From Psychrobacter sp. Pi2-52 (GTDB lineage: Bacteria > Pseudomonadota > Gammaproteobacteria > Pseudomonadales > Moraxellaceae), in NCBI RefSeq assembly GCF_904846705.1, contig NZ_CAJHBS010000013.1, positions 31,916 through 95,915 on the forward strand: DNA of 64,000 bases. Reading direction: 5' to 3'. The notes under the pieces were generated by a model that saw nothing but the letters and a program-made list of their open reading frames with translations, did not search any database and was not told where the DNA came from. Made by a program: the position numbers and the translations under genes. Shown here piece by piece: positions 1 through 8,566 of the stretch (position 1 is the first letter of the stretch; each line of letters opens with the position of its first letter).

Positions 1-675
1 TTACAAAGATTCAGGACGACGCTCTAATACTTCGTCAACCAAACCATACTCTTTGGCTTCTTGTGCATCTAACCAATAATCACGCTCAACGTCTTTTTCG
101 ATTTTCTCTACTGGCTGACCAGTGCGCTCAGCTAAGATACTATTTAGACGTGCACGAGTTTTAAGGATTTCACGAGCGTTAATTTCGATATCAGTTGCTT
201 GACCCTGCGCGCCGCCTGAAGGCTGGTGAATCATGACACGAGCATTAGCAAGTGAGTAGCGCTTGCCTTTTTGACCAGCGGCCAATAGGAATGAACCCAT
301 GCTGTAAGCACCGCCCATACAGATAGTAGATACTTCAGGTTTGATGAAGTTCATGGTATCGAAAATAGCCAAGCCAGCGCTTACTGAGCCGCCTGGTGAG
401 TTGATATACAAATGGATATCTTTGTCAGGGTTTTCAGCTTCTAAGAATAGCAACTGGGCAACGATAAGGTTAGCCATGTTGTCTTCGACCTGACCGGTCA
501 AAAAGATAACGCGCTCACGTAATAGACGTGAAAAAATATCAAACGAGCGTTCACCGCGTGAGGACTGTTCAACCACCATAGGTACTAAAGCCGCTTGTGT
601 GGTCTGTACTTCTTTGTGCGCACTCATCAGCATATCAAAATGCGGGTTGGCAGTGATGCGATCATAATCTGTCAT
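1..675 (-). CDS. clpP: ATP-dependent Clp protease proteolytic subunit
   Basis: Serine peptidase that forms the barrel-shaped proteolytic core working with ClpX or ClpA to degrade unfolded and tagged proteins in the cytoplasm. The 224-residue product shows the ClpP fold signatures: the INSPGGSV strand near residue 91, catalytic Ser125, His150 in MIHQP, and Asp199 in ERD. It is about 17 residues longer than E. coli ClpP because of an N-terminal extension, probably a propeptide. The segment around the catalytic serine reads GGAYSMG where many family members have GQAASMG. The stop codon lies on the first bases of the window, so the gene is complete and clpX would be expected just to the left. tig, its usual upstream neighbour, lies about 7.9 kb away, beyond the urease cluster. 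Confidence 0.97.
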   Translation of the reverse strand: MTDYDRITANPHFDMLMSAHKEVQTTQAALVPMVVEQSSRGERSFDIFSRLLRERVIFLTGQVEDNMANLIVAQLLFLEAENPDKDIHLYINSPGGSVSAGLAIFDTMNFIKPEVSTICMGGAYSMGSFLLAAGQKGKRYSLANARVMIHQPSGGAQGQATDIEINAREILKTRARLNSILAERTGQPVEKIEKDVERDYWLDAQEAKEYGLVDEVLERRPESL

Positions 676-936
676 AGAAAAGTCCTATCGATAAATGTAT
701 AAAATAAAAATGGATTGAATGATTTTATTGTCTAGTAGTTTTTGACTAATGGGTTGTTTATAAGGGGGCTGCGCTCACTATTCAAGCCTATAAAATGGGT
801 TTGTACATAAAATAGGTGAAAAACTGACCCTACGATATTGCTAGGACTCATTGCTTATATTGAAACTTATACTAAAAATACGTCTAAAAGTAGATAAATA
901 CTATCTTATCTATTATCAAGTCATACAGATATTGAT

Positions 937-966
937 AGTACCTGTATCGACAGTATCTGTATCGAT
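937..966. repeat. 15-base tandem direct repeat upstream of ureD
   Basis: Two adjacent 15-base copies differ at two positions (AGTACCTGTATCGAC and AGTATCTGTATCGAT). The second copy runs into the palindrome GTATCGATAC. The function is unknown. It lies about 170 bases upstream of the NtrC-like sites and could serve clpP or the urease genes. Confidence 0.5.
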
Positions 967-1134
967 ACAAATAGCGTAAATCATGTCTGACCTGACTTTT
1001 TAACATAGAATACCTGATTAATAGCCCTATAATCCACCTATCTTACTGACTAAGCCTGCAAATAGTTATGCGTTTAGTATTTTTGCTTATCTAATGTCCT
1101 CAGAGAGTATTGCGCTAACAATAACGCTAAAAAA

Positions 1135-1170
1135 TGCACCGTTATGGACAAAATGTACCGTTTTGGTGCA
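1135..1170 (+). promoter_or_regulatory. Tandem NtrC-like enhancer sites for the urease operon
   Basis: The stretch 1154-1170 reads TGTACC-N5-GGTGCA, one base from the classical NtrC dyad TGCACC-N5-GGTGCA. Immediately upstream, 1135-1151 has a perfect left half TGCACC followed by a degenerate right half. The two centres are about 19 bases apart, close to two helical turns, as expected for cooperating NtrC dimers. The sites lie about 165-200 bases upstream of the sigma-54-like promoter, a normal enhancer distance. The role is inferred from the match and the arrangement. Confidence 0.7.
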
Positions 1171-1278
1171 AATATCTGCTGATTTTATAAATGACTGAGG
1201 CTCAAAAAACGTTTAGAAAATAGCTGGAAATATACGGTTATTTTTATCATTTAAGTTAAATAGAAAAAAGCGCAGACA

Positions 1279-1291
1279 AATCAAAGTTTTG
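1279..1291 (+). promoter_or_regulatory. IHF-like site between enhancer and promoter
   Basis: The bases AATCAA-AGTT-TTG fit the IHF core consensus WATCAA-N4-TTR exactly, and an A/T-rich tract lies just upstream. The site lies between the NtrC-like sites and the -24/-12 element, where IHF bends DNA in many sigma-54 promoters. The core motif is short and could occur by chance; position is the main support. Confidence 0.5.
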
Positions 1292-1332
1292 AGTCGGTAA
1301 GGTTGTCTATTTGATTATCTGCTATCAAGAGT

Positions 1333-1348
1333 TGGCACAGTGCTTGTA
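1333..1348 (+). promoter_or_regulatory. Sigma-54 (-24/-12) promoter of the urease operon
   Basis: The sequence TGGCAC-N5-TTGTA matches the RpoN consensus TGGCAC-N5-TTGCW with correct spacing and a single change, C to T in the GC of the -12 element. Transcription would start near 1360, giving a leader of about 190 bases before ureD. With the upstream NtrC-like and IHF-like sites this predicts urease induction under nitrogen limitation. Confidence 0.7.
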
Positions 1349-1552
1349 TCAATAAAAACATTGACGCTTTTATTTATAGTGGTGCGCTAGGCACGATAAA
1401 TGGTGTAGGCTGTATTTCTTCGCTGTTATTCTGACATTACTGTAGTTAATGAACTGTAATTAACGATTAGCAATAGAGTTTTTAACGGATAGTAAATGAG
1501 AGTTGTCACATAAAATACTGAAACATATTTAATTGGTAAATGAGTATACAAA

Positions 1553-2581
1553 ATGAGTTGGGCCTCTTCTTTAGCATTAAGCTTTGACACTGTTAGCAGT
1601 ACAAGTACGGCCAAAGAGGGTACGGCTGATAACTCAAAAACGCGGCTTTATCATCGTAAGCATACGGGTGCCTTGATGGTACAGCGTGCTCTGTATCCTG
1701 AGCCAAGCGTACAGCAGGGTATTTGTCACATACTGATGTTGTACCCGCCAGCCGGTATCGCAGGCGGTGATACGCTGACCATAGACCTAAACTTAGATAG
1801 TGGCAGCCACGCTGTTATCACCACACCAGGGGCAGGTAAGTGGTACGGTAAGGACAGTGTTAGTCAAAAACATAAAGCTCCGTTGAGCGACAACGACACT
1901 CACCAAAGTATGGATCAAAATGAAATAGCTGCCTATGCAAGCCAACATGTACAGGCCAACCTCGCAGCACATACCCGATTAGAATGGCTGCCGCAAGAGA
2001 GTATCATTTATAACGAAGCCAATATGCATGCAGTGAGCCGTTTCGATTTGACGGATTCATCTAGTCTACTGACATGGGAGATTAGCGTATTTGGGCGGCA
2101 AGCTTACGACGAGCAGTTTTTGCAAGGGCGTTATCATACTGGATTGAACATCTACCGAGATGGTAAGGTTATCGTTGCTGAGCGAGTGGCGCAGGCAGCA
2201 CAAAATCGCTGGTTTACCTCAAATTTAGGACTAGCGAACCAGCATATTTATGGATCGTTTTGGGCAGTACCAAGCTTAAGCGATGTCCATGACAATCTTG
2301 CACTCTCCGCGTCACAAACCACGCAATCGACCGAAACAGCCCAAGCGACTATCAAGCAGTCATTAACCCGCTATCTAGACAACACCGTAGCAGCATTACG
2401 TCAAGTTATTGCTCGAGCACAACTGCCTGTCTACTGCACTCATAATTGCCAAGCGATTAATATCCGCTATATTGGCTCAGATGTACGTGGTTGTTTTGAA
2501 GCTTTTTATCAGCTGAGAGAGGTCTTACGCGAATATTGGTGGCAACTTGAGCCCTGTCGCCCACGTATTTGGGACACTTAA
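1553..2581 (+). CDS. ureD: Urease accessory protein UreD
   Basis: Scaffold subunit of the UreD-UreF-UreG complex that delivers nickel to apo-urease. Family features seen are HTGALMVQRALYPE near the N-terminus, the conserved LYPPAGIAGGD segment, TPGAGKWY, the LEWLPQESIIYNEA block, and a C-terminal RYIGSDVRGCFEAFYQLRE stretch. At 342 residues it is longer than the usual 270-300. The extra length lies in hydrophilic segments, roughly residues 103-125 and 245-270, which look like disordered inserts. It is the first gene of the urease cluster and follows the putative sigma-54 promoter. The start at 1553 has only a weak ribosome binding site. Confidence 0.95.
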   Translation: MSWASSLALSFDTVSSTSTAKEGTADNSKTRLYHRKHTGALMVQRALYPEPSVQQGICHILMLYPPAGIAGGDTLTIDLNLDSGSHAVITTPGAGKWYGKDSVSQKHKAPLSDNDTHQSMDQNEIAAYASQHVQANLAAHTRLEWLPQESIIYNEANMHAVSRFDLTDSSSLLTWEISVFGRQAYDEQFLQGRYHTGLNIYRDGKVIVAERVAQAAQNRWFTSNLGLANQHIYGSFWAVPSLSDVHDNLALSASQTTQSTETAQATIKQSLTRYLDNTVAALRQVIARAQLPVYCTHNCQAINIRYIGSDVRGCFEAFYQLREVLREYWWQLEPCRPRIWDT

Positions 2582-2699
2582 TATGGCCACTTTAAATAAT
2601 GACACTAAGATATATTGCGACTGTTTTTAATCGATATTTAATGCTGTGAAAATCTCTAATCTGCTATAAATATAATGATAAGTACAACAAGGAATTATC

Positions 2700-3002
2700 A
2701 TGCACCTGACCCCAACAGAAAAAGATAAACTCATGCTATTTACCGCTGGTATGGTGGCTGAGCGTCGCAAAAATCGCGGTGTTAAACTCAATTATCCCGA
2801 AGCGATCGCTTATATCAGTATGCTACTGATGGAAGGCGCACGAGATGGTAAAAGAGTTGCCGAGCTGATGAGTGAGGGTGCTACGTATTTGTCTGCTGAT
2901 GATGTCATGGAAGGTGTCGCAGAGATGGTAGATGAAGTGCAAATCGAGGCGACCTTTCCTGATGGCACCAAACTGGTCACAGTACATAATCCCATTGTGT
3001 AA
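2700..3002 (+). CDS. ureA: Urease gamma subunit
   Basis: Smallest structural subunit of the nickel enzyme urease, which hydrolyses urea to ammonia and carbamate. The 100-residue length is exactly typical, and the [27 protein letters not shown] start and the [10 protein letters not shown] segment are diagnostic. It is preceded by a good ribosome binding site (AAGGAA) and followed after 56 bases by the fused beta-alpha gene. The gamma subunit is a separate gene here, unlike the gamma-beta fusion of Helicobacter. Confidence 0.97.
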   Translation: MHLTPTEKDKLMLFTAGMVAERRKNRGVKLNYPEAIAYISMLLMEGARDGKRVAELMSEGATYLSADDVMEGVAEMVDEVQIEATFPDGTKLVTVHNPIV

Positions 3003-3058
3003 CGCTGTATACCATTATTGTAGCACTGAAATGCTCACTATAAAATAAGGCGGCTACC

Positions 3059-5248
3059 ATGCAAGCAGGCGAATACCATATCCAAGATGGCGATATTATC
3101 TTAAACCAAGGGCGACAGGTGCAGACTATCAGTGTGAGTAATACTGGTGATAGACCTATCCAAATTGGCTCGCATTATCACTTTTATGAAGTCAATGATG
3201 CCTTGAGTTTTGACAGAGAGCAAACTCGGGGGTTTCGCCTAAATATTATCTCTGGCACCGCTGTACGTTTTGAGCCTGGTCAATCGCGGGAAGTGGAATT
3301 GGTGGCATACGCTGGCAAGCAAGATGTATATGGTTTTGCTGGGCGTGTCATGGGCGCAGCTCATCCAGACAAAGCATCAGAGAGCGTCACTGATAAAAAG
3401 GTAACCACTACTTCGCAAAAGCGAGTCAGTCGTCGTATTTATGCTGAGCATTTTGGTCCTACAACAGGCGATAAAGTCCGTCTTGCCGATACCGAGCTTT
3501 GGCTACAGGTTGAAGCAGATTTAACCAGTCATAAAGATACTGCTGTTGATCAAGCAGATACGTCGCAAAGTGGTGAGAGTAGTAGCAAGCCTGTTGAAAT
3601 TAAAGGTGAAGAAGTTAAATTTGGCGGTGGTAAAGTCATCCGTGATGGTATGGGACAAGGACAATTGCTGGGTGCGGAAGTTGCCGATACGGTTATTACC
3701 AATGCATTGGTCGTTGACTATACAGGCATCTATAAAGCGGATATCGGTATCAAAGATGGTCGTATCAGTGCTATTGGAAAAGCGGGCAATCCTGATATCC
3801 AGCCTGCCATCGATATTGCGATTGGCGGTGCTACTGAGATTATAGCTGGTGAAGGTAAAATTCTGACAGCAGGTGGCGTCGATAGTCATATCCACTTTAT
3901 CGCACCTCAGCAATGCGAGACAGCGCTTATGTCAGGAGTTACGACGATGCTGGGCGGCGGCACAGGGCCAGCTCAAGGAACTCTCGCGACTACTTGTACG
4001 CCAGGGGCTTATCATATTGCCTCAATGCTAAAGTCTACGGACAGTATTCCCATGAATATCGGATTACTGGGCAAAGGAAATGTGAGTGTACCAGAACCCA
4101 TCGCTGAACAAATCGAAGCAGGTGCCGTAGGGCTAAAGCTACATGAAGATTGGGGTACAACCCCGCAAGCCATCGATAACTGCTTGAGTGTCGCTGACGA
4201 CTATGATGTGCAAGTAGCTATTCATACCGATACTTTAAATGAAAGTGGCTATCTCGAAAGTACGCTCGCTGCTTTTAAAAACCGCTGTATCCATACTTTT
4301 CATACTGAAGGGGCAGGTGGTGGCCATGCGCCTGATATTCTAAAGGCTATTAGCGAGTCGCATGTGCTGCCATCTTCAACCAACCCAACGCGCCCATACA
4401 CCGTCAATACTATTGATGAGCATCTCGATATGCTGATGGTTTGTCATCACCTAAGTCCTGCTATTGCTGAAGATGTGGCCTTTGCTGAAAGCCGTATTCG
4501 TCAAGAAACCATTGCCGCAGAAGATATCTTGCATGATTTGGGTGCCATCTCGATGATGAGTAGCGATTCACAAGCGATGGGACGGGTGGGTGAAGTAGTC
4601 ATCCGTACATGGCAAACCGCGCACAAAATGAAAGTTCAACGTGGCCATCTAGCGCCAGATGCAACGGCCATCATTGAAGATGAGAAGCAGTACATCACTT
4701 TGACAGACTATGACCAAAGCGCGGGCAACGATAACTTCCGTATCAAACGCTATATCGCAAAATATACAATAAACCCTGCGATTACTCACGGTATTAGCGA
4801 TATGGTCGGCTCAATCGAAGTGGGAAAATGGGCAGATATGGTGCTATGGTCGCCCAAGTTTTTTGGGGTAAAGCCTGAATGCATTATCAAAGGTGGACTC
4901 ATCGCTGCGGTACCGATGGGCGATATTAATGCCTCTATTCCTACTCCTCAGCCTGTGCATTATCGTCCTATGTTTGCGACATATCCAAAATCGGTTGCCC
5001 AAACCAGCATTACCTTTATGTCGCAAGCGGCGATCGACAAACAAGTAGATAAGCAGCTTGAATTGACCAAAGTCATTCAGCCCGTACATGGCATCCGTAA
5101 AATTCGTAAAAGCGATATGCGCTTTAACAGCTACTGCCCAGATATGGATATCAATCCTGAGACCTATGAAGTACGCGCTGATGGTAAGACACTCACCTGT
5201 GAGCCAGCTGATGTATTACCCATGGCACAGCGTTACTTTTTATTTTAG
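3059..5248 (+). CDS. ureBC: Urease beta-alpha fusion protein
   Basis: A single 729-residue frame encodes the urease beta subunit (about residues 1-100) joined by a Ser/Lys/Thr-rich linker to the catalytic alpha subunit (from about residue 123, [21 protein letters not shown]). All active-site residues can be placed with a constant offset of 143 from Klebsiella UreC numbering: nickel ligands His277, His279, His389, His415 and Asp503, carbamylated Lys360, and flap Cys462/His463. Two hydrophilic inserts interrupt the alpha part: about 22-26 residues before the [14 protein letters not shown] motif and about 19 residues before [12 protein letters not shown]. Removing the fused part and the second insert restores the usual 567-residue alpha length. 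The frame is open throughout, with a good ribosome binding site, so this looks like a genuine fusion. Confidence 0.96.
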   Translation: MQAGEYHIQDGDIILNQGRQVQTISVSNTGDRPIQIGSHYHFYEVNDALSFDREQTRGFRLNIISGTAVRFEPGQSREVELVAYAGKQDVYGFAGRVMGAAHPDKASESVTDKKVTTTSQKRVSRRIYAEHFGPTTGDKVRLADTELWLQVEADLTSHKDTAVDQADTSQSGESSSKPVEIKGEEVKFGGGKVIRDGMGQGQLLGAEVADTVITNALVVDYTGIYKADIGIKDGRISAIGKAGNPDIQPAIDIAIGGATEIIAGEGKILTAGGVDSHIHFIAPQQCETALMSGVTTMLGGGTGPAQGTLATTCTPGAYHIASMLKSTDSIPMNIGLLGKGNVSVPEPIAEQIEAGAVGLKLHEDWGTTPQAIDNCLSVADDYDVQVAIHTDTLNESGYLESTLAAFKNRCIHTFHTEGAGGGHAPDILKAISESHVLPSSTNPTRPYTVNTIDEHLDMLMVCHHLSPAIAEDVAFAESRIRQETIAAEDILHDLGAISMMSSDSQAMGRVGEVVIRTWQTAHKMKVQRGHLAPDATAIIEDEKQYITLTDYDQSAGNDNFRIKRYIAKYTINPAITHGISDMVGSIEVGKWADMVLWSPKFFGVKPECIIKGGLIAAVPMGDINASIPTPQPVHYRPMFATYPKSVAQTSITFMSQAAIDKQVDKQLELTKVIQPVHGIRKIRKSDMRFNSYCPDMDINPETYEVRADGKTLTCEPADVLPMAQRYFLF

Positions 5249-5410
5249 AGCTTATGATGCACGTTTATAGGTTCTCTAGGACAGTGAGCCATAAACCATG
5301 TATGCCAATGATCAGTTGGTTTCTTGAGTGAGATCATATCTTTATTCCCAACACTTTTATCATCAATACTATTGACCAATAGTTTGAGCAACAACAGCCA
5401 GAGAATAATA

Positions 5411-6049
5411 ATGAAAATATTTAATACCCGTCTAAGTGCGCCTAGCGATGTCCAAAAAGCACAATTGGTAGAACAGTATAAAGCCGATGATTACCTGCTA
5501 TTAGATTTTGATACTCGTCAGCATTCCCGCTTTAGAGCCATTACTGTTTCAGGTGAGGCAGTTGGTGTTGACCTACCTCGTACAGGCGTCTTAAAAGGAG
5601 ATGACGTCCTTATCAATGCATCAGGGGAGTTGATGCAAGTCATCGCCAAGCCGCAAGCGGTGACTAAGGTGACTGCTGACAATGACTTTCTACTAATGAA
5701 AGGGGCTTATCATTTGGGCAATCGTCATGTGCCATTGATGTTTGACCACAGTTTTGATCAGGGTGAGGCAGGCTATGCGCTGTACTTTGAAAACGATCAT
5801 GTACTTGCACAAATGTTAGAAAACCTCGGTCTACATATCGAGTCTACCTCAGTGCCATTCGAACCCGAAACAGGCGCTTATCAAAAGGGTCAAGGGCATT
5901 CGCATGGCCACTCTCACTCCCATGCACATTCGCATAGTGACTCTCATAGTCATAAGGAAAGTCATAGCCATGATGAAAGCCACAGCCACGGACATCAACA
6001 TAGCCATAGTCATCATGATGCGCCTGTAGGTCGTTCAAATGATGATTAA
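5411..6049 (+). CDS. ureE: Urease accessory protein UreE, nickel chaperone
   Basis: Nickel metallochaperone that passes Ni2+ to the UreG complex. The 212-residue product has the N-terminal UreE domain (LLLDFDTRQHSRFRA, then LPRTGVLKGDDVL), the metal-site motif YHLGNRHVP (His101 and His106), and a long histidine-rich tail. By count the tail has 18 His in about 41 residues (roughly 163-203), mostly as HSH repeats, and would bind several metal ions. I chose the ATG at 5411 because UreE homology begins at MKIFNTRL; an upstream TTG at 5324 would add 29 unrelated residues. Its end overlaps the start of ureF by 11 bases, indicating coupled translation. Confidence 0.95.
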   Translation: MKIFNTRLSAPSDVQKAQLVEQYKADDYLLLDFDTRQHSRFRAITVSGEAVGVDLPRTGVLKGDDVLINASGELMQVIAKPQAVTKVTADNDFLLMKGAYHLGNRHVPLMFDHSFDQGEAGYALYFENDHVLAQMLENLGLHIESTSVPFEPETGAYQKGQGHSHGHSHSHAHSHSDSHSHKESHSHDESHSHGHQHSHSHHDAPVGRSNDD

Positions 6050-6833
6050 TACCAGTGCTCAGCCTACTCAGTCTGCCCAACTTGGACAGCTACTGATGCT
6101 GGCATCGAGCAATTTGCCGATTGGTAGCTATACCTATTCGCAAGGTGTGGAGTCAGCGATTGAGTCTGGGGTTGTCTCTGATGAAGCCAGTACGCTTACA
6201 TTTATGCAGGACTATCTAGCGCTTGCAGTGGTTGGCTACGAGCTGCCTGTATTAGGGCTGATAATGTGCGCACTCAGCCAAGGTCATGAAGCGCTAGCAG
6301 CAAATTTAGCACATGATTATCACGCTGGCCTAGAGAGTAAAGAGTTTGTACTGGAGTCGCAGCAGTTGGCACAAGCCATGGTGTCTTGGCTCAACGAAGT
6401 CCTGAGTCTTGGCATACCGGTCGAAATACCTGAAGATGGATTTTTGCCGCTATTTGCTCATATTGCTCAGCATTGGCAGCTGCCACTAGCGCAGTCAATG
6501 ACTACTTATGGATTTGCGCAATTAGAGAACATGGTGCTCGCTGCTGTGAAGACAGTGCCGCTAGGACAGATGGCAGGTCAGCGTATTCTGTGGCAATTAC
6601 AAAGCGATTTGGGTGCTCAGGTTGATGCTTTAAGCGATGATGTACAGCATGTCTTTGATGCTCTAGTTATGTCGACAAACACGGCCAATACTGTAGGTAA
6701 TAGTGAAGAGTCGGACTGTCAGCAGCTATGCCAAGACCTCTATGAATCGCTTAATATCTCTAATAACTTGCCCAATTTGGCTATTCTCTCAAGCATGCAT
6801 GAGGAGCAATACAGTCGGTTGTTCCGCTCATAA
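6039..6833 (+). CDS. ureF: Urease accessory protein UreF
   Basis: Member of the UreD-UreF-UreG activation complex, gating GTP hydrolysis by UreG during nickel insertion. Conserved parts are LGQLLMLASSNLPIGSYTYSQGVESAIESG at the N-terminus and LAQSMTTYGFAQLENMVLAAVKTVPLGQMAGQRIL in the second half. At 264 residues it is longer than the usual 225-240, with a polar insert near residues 212-230. Two consecutive ATG codons (6039 and 6042) lie inside the end of ureE, so either could be used. Confidence 0.94.
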   Translation: MMINTSAQPTQSAQLGQLLMLASSNLPIGSYTYSQGVESAIESGVVSDEASTLTFMQDYLALAVVGYELPVLGLIMCALSQGHEALAANLAHDYHAGLESKEFVLESQQLAQAMVSWLNEVLSLGIPVEIPEDGFLPLFAHIAQHWQLPLAQSMTTYGFAQLENMVLAAVKTVPLGQMAGQRILWQLQSDLGAQVDALSDDVQHVFDALVMSTNTANTVGNSEESDCQQLCQDLYESLNISNNLPNLAILSSMHEEQYSRLFRS

Positions 6834-6890
6834 CTGTACTTTTATTTCTATTTATACTTATTAATATACAAACTGTTTTAGGAAATCAAT

Positions 6891-7580
6891 ATGTCTCTAA
6901 CTCCGCTCAAACCAAAAAACTCTCACGCTGCATCAGACGTACAGACTGATAGCGATAGCCAGAAACCGTCTTCTGCCTTATCGTGCTTACGCCTTGGTAT
7001 TGGTGGGCCAGTTGGTAGTGGTAAGACTGCTTTGACATTAAGGCTATGCCAAAACCTGCGTGATACGGTCAATATGGCAGTGGTGACCAATGATATCTAT
7101 ACCAAAGAAGATTCAGAGTTTTTGACCCGCAATGATGCCATGCCTGCTGAGCGTATCCGCGGTGTAGAGACGGGCGGCTGTCCACATACGGCTATCCGCG
7201 AAGATGCTTCTATTAATCTGACTGCGATTGCTGAGCTACAAGCAACTTTTGAAGGGTTGGAGTTGATTATCATTGAGTCAGGTGGCGACAATCTAGCTGC
7301 GACATTTAGCCCAGAGTTGTCTGATTTGACCTTGTACGTCATTGATGTCTCTGCAGGCGATAAGATACCTCGTAAAGGTGGCCCCGGTATTACCAAGTCT
7401 GATTTGTTGATTATCAATAAGACCGACCTTGCACCAATGGTTGGTGCTTCGCTGGAAGTGATGGAACGCGATGCCAAAAAAATGCGTGGCGACAAACCTT
7501 TTGTATTTAGCAATATGAAAACAGGCGATGGGTTAAATGAGATTATCGCCTTTATTAAAGAACATGGCATGCTTGCCTAA
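6891..7580 (+). CDS. ureG: Urease accessory GTPase UreG
   Basis: SIMIBI-class GTPase that powers nickel transfer into urease. It has a P-loop GGPVGSGKT (residues 38-46), the nickel-binding Cys-Pro-His motif at residues 97-99 ([11 protein letters not shown]), [15 protein letters not shown], and NKTD for guanine specificity. A polar N-terminal extension of about 30 residues precedes the domain. The C-terminus is typical. The start is supported by an AGGAAA ribosome binding site. Confidence 0.97.
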   Translation: MSLTPLKPKNSHAASDVQTDSDSQKPSSALSCLRLGIGGPVGSGKTALTLRLCQNLRDTVNMAVVTNDIYTKEDSEFLTRNDAMPAERIRGVETGGCPHTAIREDASINLTAIAELQATFEGLELIIIESGGDNLAATFSPELSDLTLYVIDVSAGDKIPRKGGPGITKSDLLIINKTDLAPMVGASLEVMERDAKKMRGDKPFVFSNMKTGDGLNEIIAFIKEHGMLA

Positions 7581-7630
7581 AGAGCAGATGAGCTTTTACC
7601 ATTAAAATATAAAGAATAAGGAAAACCCGC

Positions 7631-8383
7631 ATGACACAGTATACAAAAGGTCTTCATATCGAAAACTCTCGCTTCTCACAAGTGCTCTCAGCTCGTCATA
7701 TCGTGTCTGGTTCGGCTGTGATGATGACATCGCTAATGCTGCCGTCATTGGCGCAGGCGCATTCAGGTCATATTCACTCCACTACCACGCAAGCGCCATT
7801 GTTTTTGGGTACGTTGCAAGCAGGACTGATGCATCCAGTCACTGGCCTTGATCATCTGTTTTTGGCAGTAGGCATGGGCATGTTGTTTTATGGTCTACAA
7901 AAGCAGCGCTTAGGCATGATGTCATTGACGGCAGGGTTGTCATTAGGTGCGATATTGGGCACGGCTGGCGTGCTGATTGGCGGTATCGCATTTGCTACAT
8001 CATCTGGGCTGATTGAAGTGGCGATATCACTGTCGGTGGTTGTATTGGCTATGGTCTTGATGAGCCAGAAAAGCAGACAAGAAGCATTCTCTGCGCAGAC
8101 TCATACAGCACGCACGCCAAGCATTCAGCAGGTGTCATTGTTTGGTTTTGGTGGTTTGGCCGTCTTTCATGGCATGGCACATGCGCTGGAAGTACCAGCA
8201 AATGCTGGCGTGAGTGGTCAGCTGGGATTTTATGCAGGGATGATGGTCACGATGCTAGCATTATATGCAGTTGGTACGCTGGTTAGTCAGCAGTTGCAGC
8301 AACGCTTTAGTGATAGCTTATGGTTACAGCGCGGGCTAGTGTTGCTAGGATTGAGCGCCGTATTTGCGCCTGTTTTGGTGTAA
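7631..8383 (+). CDS. ureJ: HupE/UreJ family membrane protein, probable nickel permease
   Basis: Inner-membrane protein of the HupE/UreJ family, thought to import nickel. The 250-residue product starts with a signal-like hydrophobic segment ending at SLAQAHSGH. It then has the family signature HPVTGLDHLFLAVGMGMLFYG, followed by about five more hydrophobic helices and the histidine motif FHGMAHALEVP. No other nickel transporter is present in the window. It is the last urease-cluster gene and is followed by a strong bidirectional terminator shared with tig. Confidence 0.9.
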   Translation: MTQYTKGLHIENSRFSQVLSARHIVSGSAVMMTSLMLPSLAQAHSGHIHSTTTQAPLFLGTLQAGLMHPVTGLDHLFLAVGMGMLFYGLQKQRLGMMSLTAGLSLGAILGTAGVLIGGIAFATSSGLIEVAISLSVVVLAMVLMSQKSRQEAFSAQTHTARTPSIQQVSLFGFGGLAVFHGMAHALEVPANAGVSGQLGFYAGMMVTMLALYAVGTLVSQQLQQRFSDSLWLQRGLVLLGLSAVFAPVLV

Positions 8384-8477
8384 GGCGCGCTTTATAGTAC
8401 GAGTACGATGTTTATAGATTCGATGTTTGTAAAGTTGATAGTTGTGACTGATTTTATCTAGTTAACGAACGCCATAA

Positions 8478-8515
8478 AAAATGCGCCCCCGATCAAAAGG
8501 TCGGGGGCGCATTTT
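8478..8515. terminator. Bidirectional terminator between ureJ and tig
   Basis: A 15-base perfect stem (left arm 8478-8492, right arm 8501-8515) is GC-rich in its centre with AAAA on one side and TTTT on the other. It lies between the convergent ureJ and tig genes and should stop both. Confidence 0.92.
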
Positions 8516-8566
8516 AGTTTTGATAACTGACTACAGCATATCTAAAAAGACAGCTTGTCGTATCAA

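Larger units (their letters stand above)
676..1552. other. Intergenic regulatory region between clpP and ureD
   Basis: This 877-base stretch separates two divergent genes. No convincing coding region is seen. It carries a 15-base direct repeat (937-966), tandem NtrC-like sites (1135-1170), an IHF-like site (1279-1291) and a sigma-54 type promoter (1333-1348), listed separately. The clpP promoter must also lie here, but I could not pick a convincing -35/-10 pair. Confidence 0.7.

Noticed and set aside
1426..1614. Minus-strand open frame of 62 codons at the ureD start
   Set aside because: It overlaps the ureD start and leader, lacks a ribosome binding site and has no recognisable feature.
3521..3913. 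Minus-strand open frame of 130 codons inside the urease fusion gene
   Set aside because: It is entirely antisense to a conserved catalytic region and its product resembles no family.
7097..7570. Minus-strand open frame of 157 codons inside ureG
   Set aside because: Antisense shadow of a conserved GTPase gene, without its own signals.
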